Positions 7,027 to 7,238 of a stretch of DNA of 7,238 nt are shown piece after piece (position 1 is the stretch's first letter; every line of letters begins with the position of its first letter). Origin of the DNA: Flavobacterium psychrophilum (GTDB lineage Bacteria; Bacteroidota; Bacteroidia; Flavobacteriales; Flavobacteriaceae); NCBI GenBank assembly GCA_003243255.1, contig QFQM01000217.1, positions 1-7,238 on the forward strand, written 5' to 3'. The translations under genes were made by a program, and so were the position numbers. Below the pieces are notes generated by a model. That model was not told where the DNA came from, did not search any database, and saw nothing but the letters and a program-made list of their open reading frames with translations.

Positions 7027-7238
7027 TTACTCTTTTATGATTTTTATAGTCTTCGATGCATTTCCTGAATTTACGGTTACAAAGTAAATTCCTTTGCTAA
7101 GAGAGGAAATATCAACCTGCAATACATTACTATTTACAGTCTTGGTAATTACTGTTTGCCCTAATGCATTCACAATAGAAACCGAACTTATTTCGGTCGT
7201 ATTTTCAATGTTCAGGAGATTATTTGCCGGATTAGGGT
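7027..7238 (-). CDS. C-terminal part of a type IX secreted protein (type A sorting domain), cut by the window edge
   Basis: Translating the minus strand from the right edge to the TAA at 7027-7029 gives 69 residues plus a partial codon (xAC, probably Tyr of a YPNP motif). The string has the order of blocks of the type A C-terminal sorting domain (Por_Secre_tail family). PNPANN at the start is followed by beta strands EISSVSIVNALGQTVI, then VDISSLSKGIYFVTV, then a basic tail SKTIKIIKE. In Bacteroidota this domain takes a protein through the type IX machinery of the outer membrane, after which it is normally cleaved off. The cargo part and signal peptide lie beyond position 7238, so the function of the protein cannot be told. 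A terminator follows within 16 bases. This gene is the best evidence in the window for a Bacteroidota host with type IX secretion. Confidence 0.93.
   Translation of the reverse strand, partial: PNPANNLLNIENTTEISSVSIVNALGQTVITKTVNSNVLQVDISSLSKGIYFVTVNSGNASKTIKIIKE

Noticed and set aside
1..7238. CRISPR array, defence system, insertion sequence or prophage
   Set aside because: No regularly spaced direct repeats, transposase, integrase, nuclease or phage-like proteins are present. The plus-strand half is core metabolism, and the minus-strand genes are envelope or secreted proteins.

Overview
The window looks like a chromosomal piece of a member of the Flavobacteriaceae (Bacteroidota), probably Flavobacterium or a close relative. 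Four things point there. The partial gene at the right end codes for a type IX secretion C-terminal sorting domain (PNPANN, a central ALGQ block, a KGIY/FVTV block, and a basic IKIIKE end). Start codons lack clear Shine-Dalgarno sequences. At least one -7 box has the Bacteroidota form TAnnTTTG (2846-2853). Two large surface-type lipoproteins carry lipoboxes and low-complexity tethers. The genus is an inference; no rRNA or other marker is present.

Left half, plus strand (44-4141): the first two components of the 2-oxoglutarate dehydrogenase complex, sucA (E1, thiamine diphosphate dependent) and sucB/odhB (E2, lipoyl-bearing succinyltransferase). They are separated by 57 bases, which hold a candidate promoter for sucB. 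Both proteins are full length with their catalytic residues intact. E3 (lpd) is not in the window. A strong terminator closes the pair at 4164-4194.

Right half, minus strand (7238 down to 4365): three genes. Reading in the direction of transcription, they are the C-terminal end of a type IX secreted protein (7027-7238, cut by the window edge), lipoprotein B (5708-6745) and lipoprotein A (4365-5414). A and B are clear paralogues along their whole mature length, probably from an old tandem duplication, yet each has its own terminator, so they are likely separate transcription units. I cannot assign them a function. An additional terminator-like hairpin (6850-6888) stands between the type IX gene's own terminator and lipoprotein B. 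It belongs to no visible gene.

sucB and lipoprotein A converge on a 223-base spacer. Its two outward terminators have identical 12-base stem arms, with a third hairpin between them.

The sucAB part is ordinary core metabolism. The accessory interest lies in the lipoprotein pair and in the hairpin-rich spacers. I found no convincing evidence of a defence system, mobile element, CRISPR array or other new multi-gene system.
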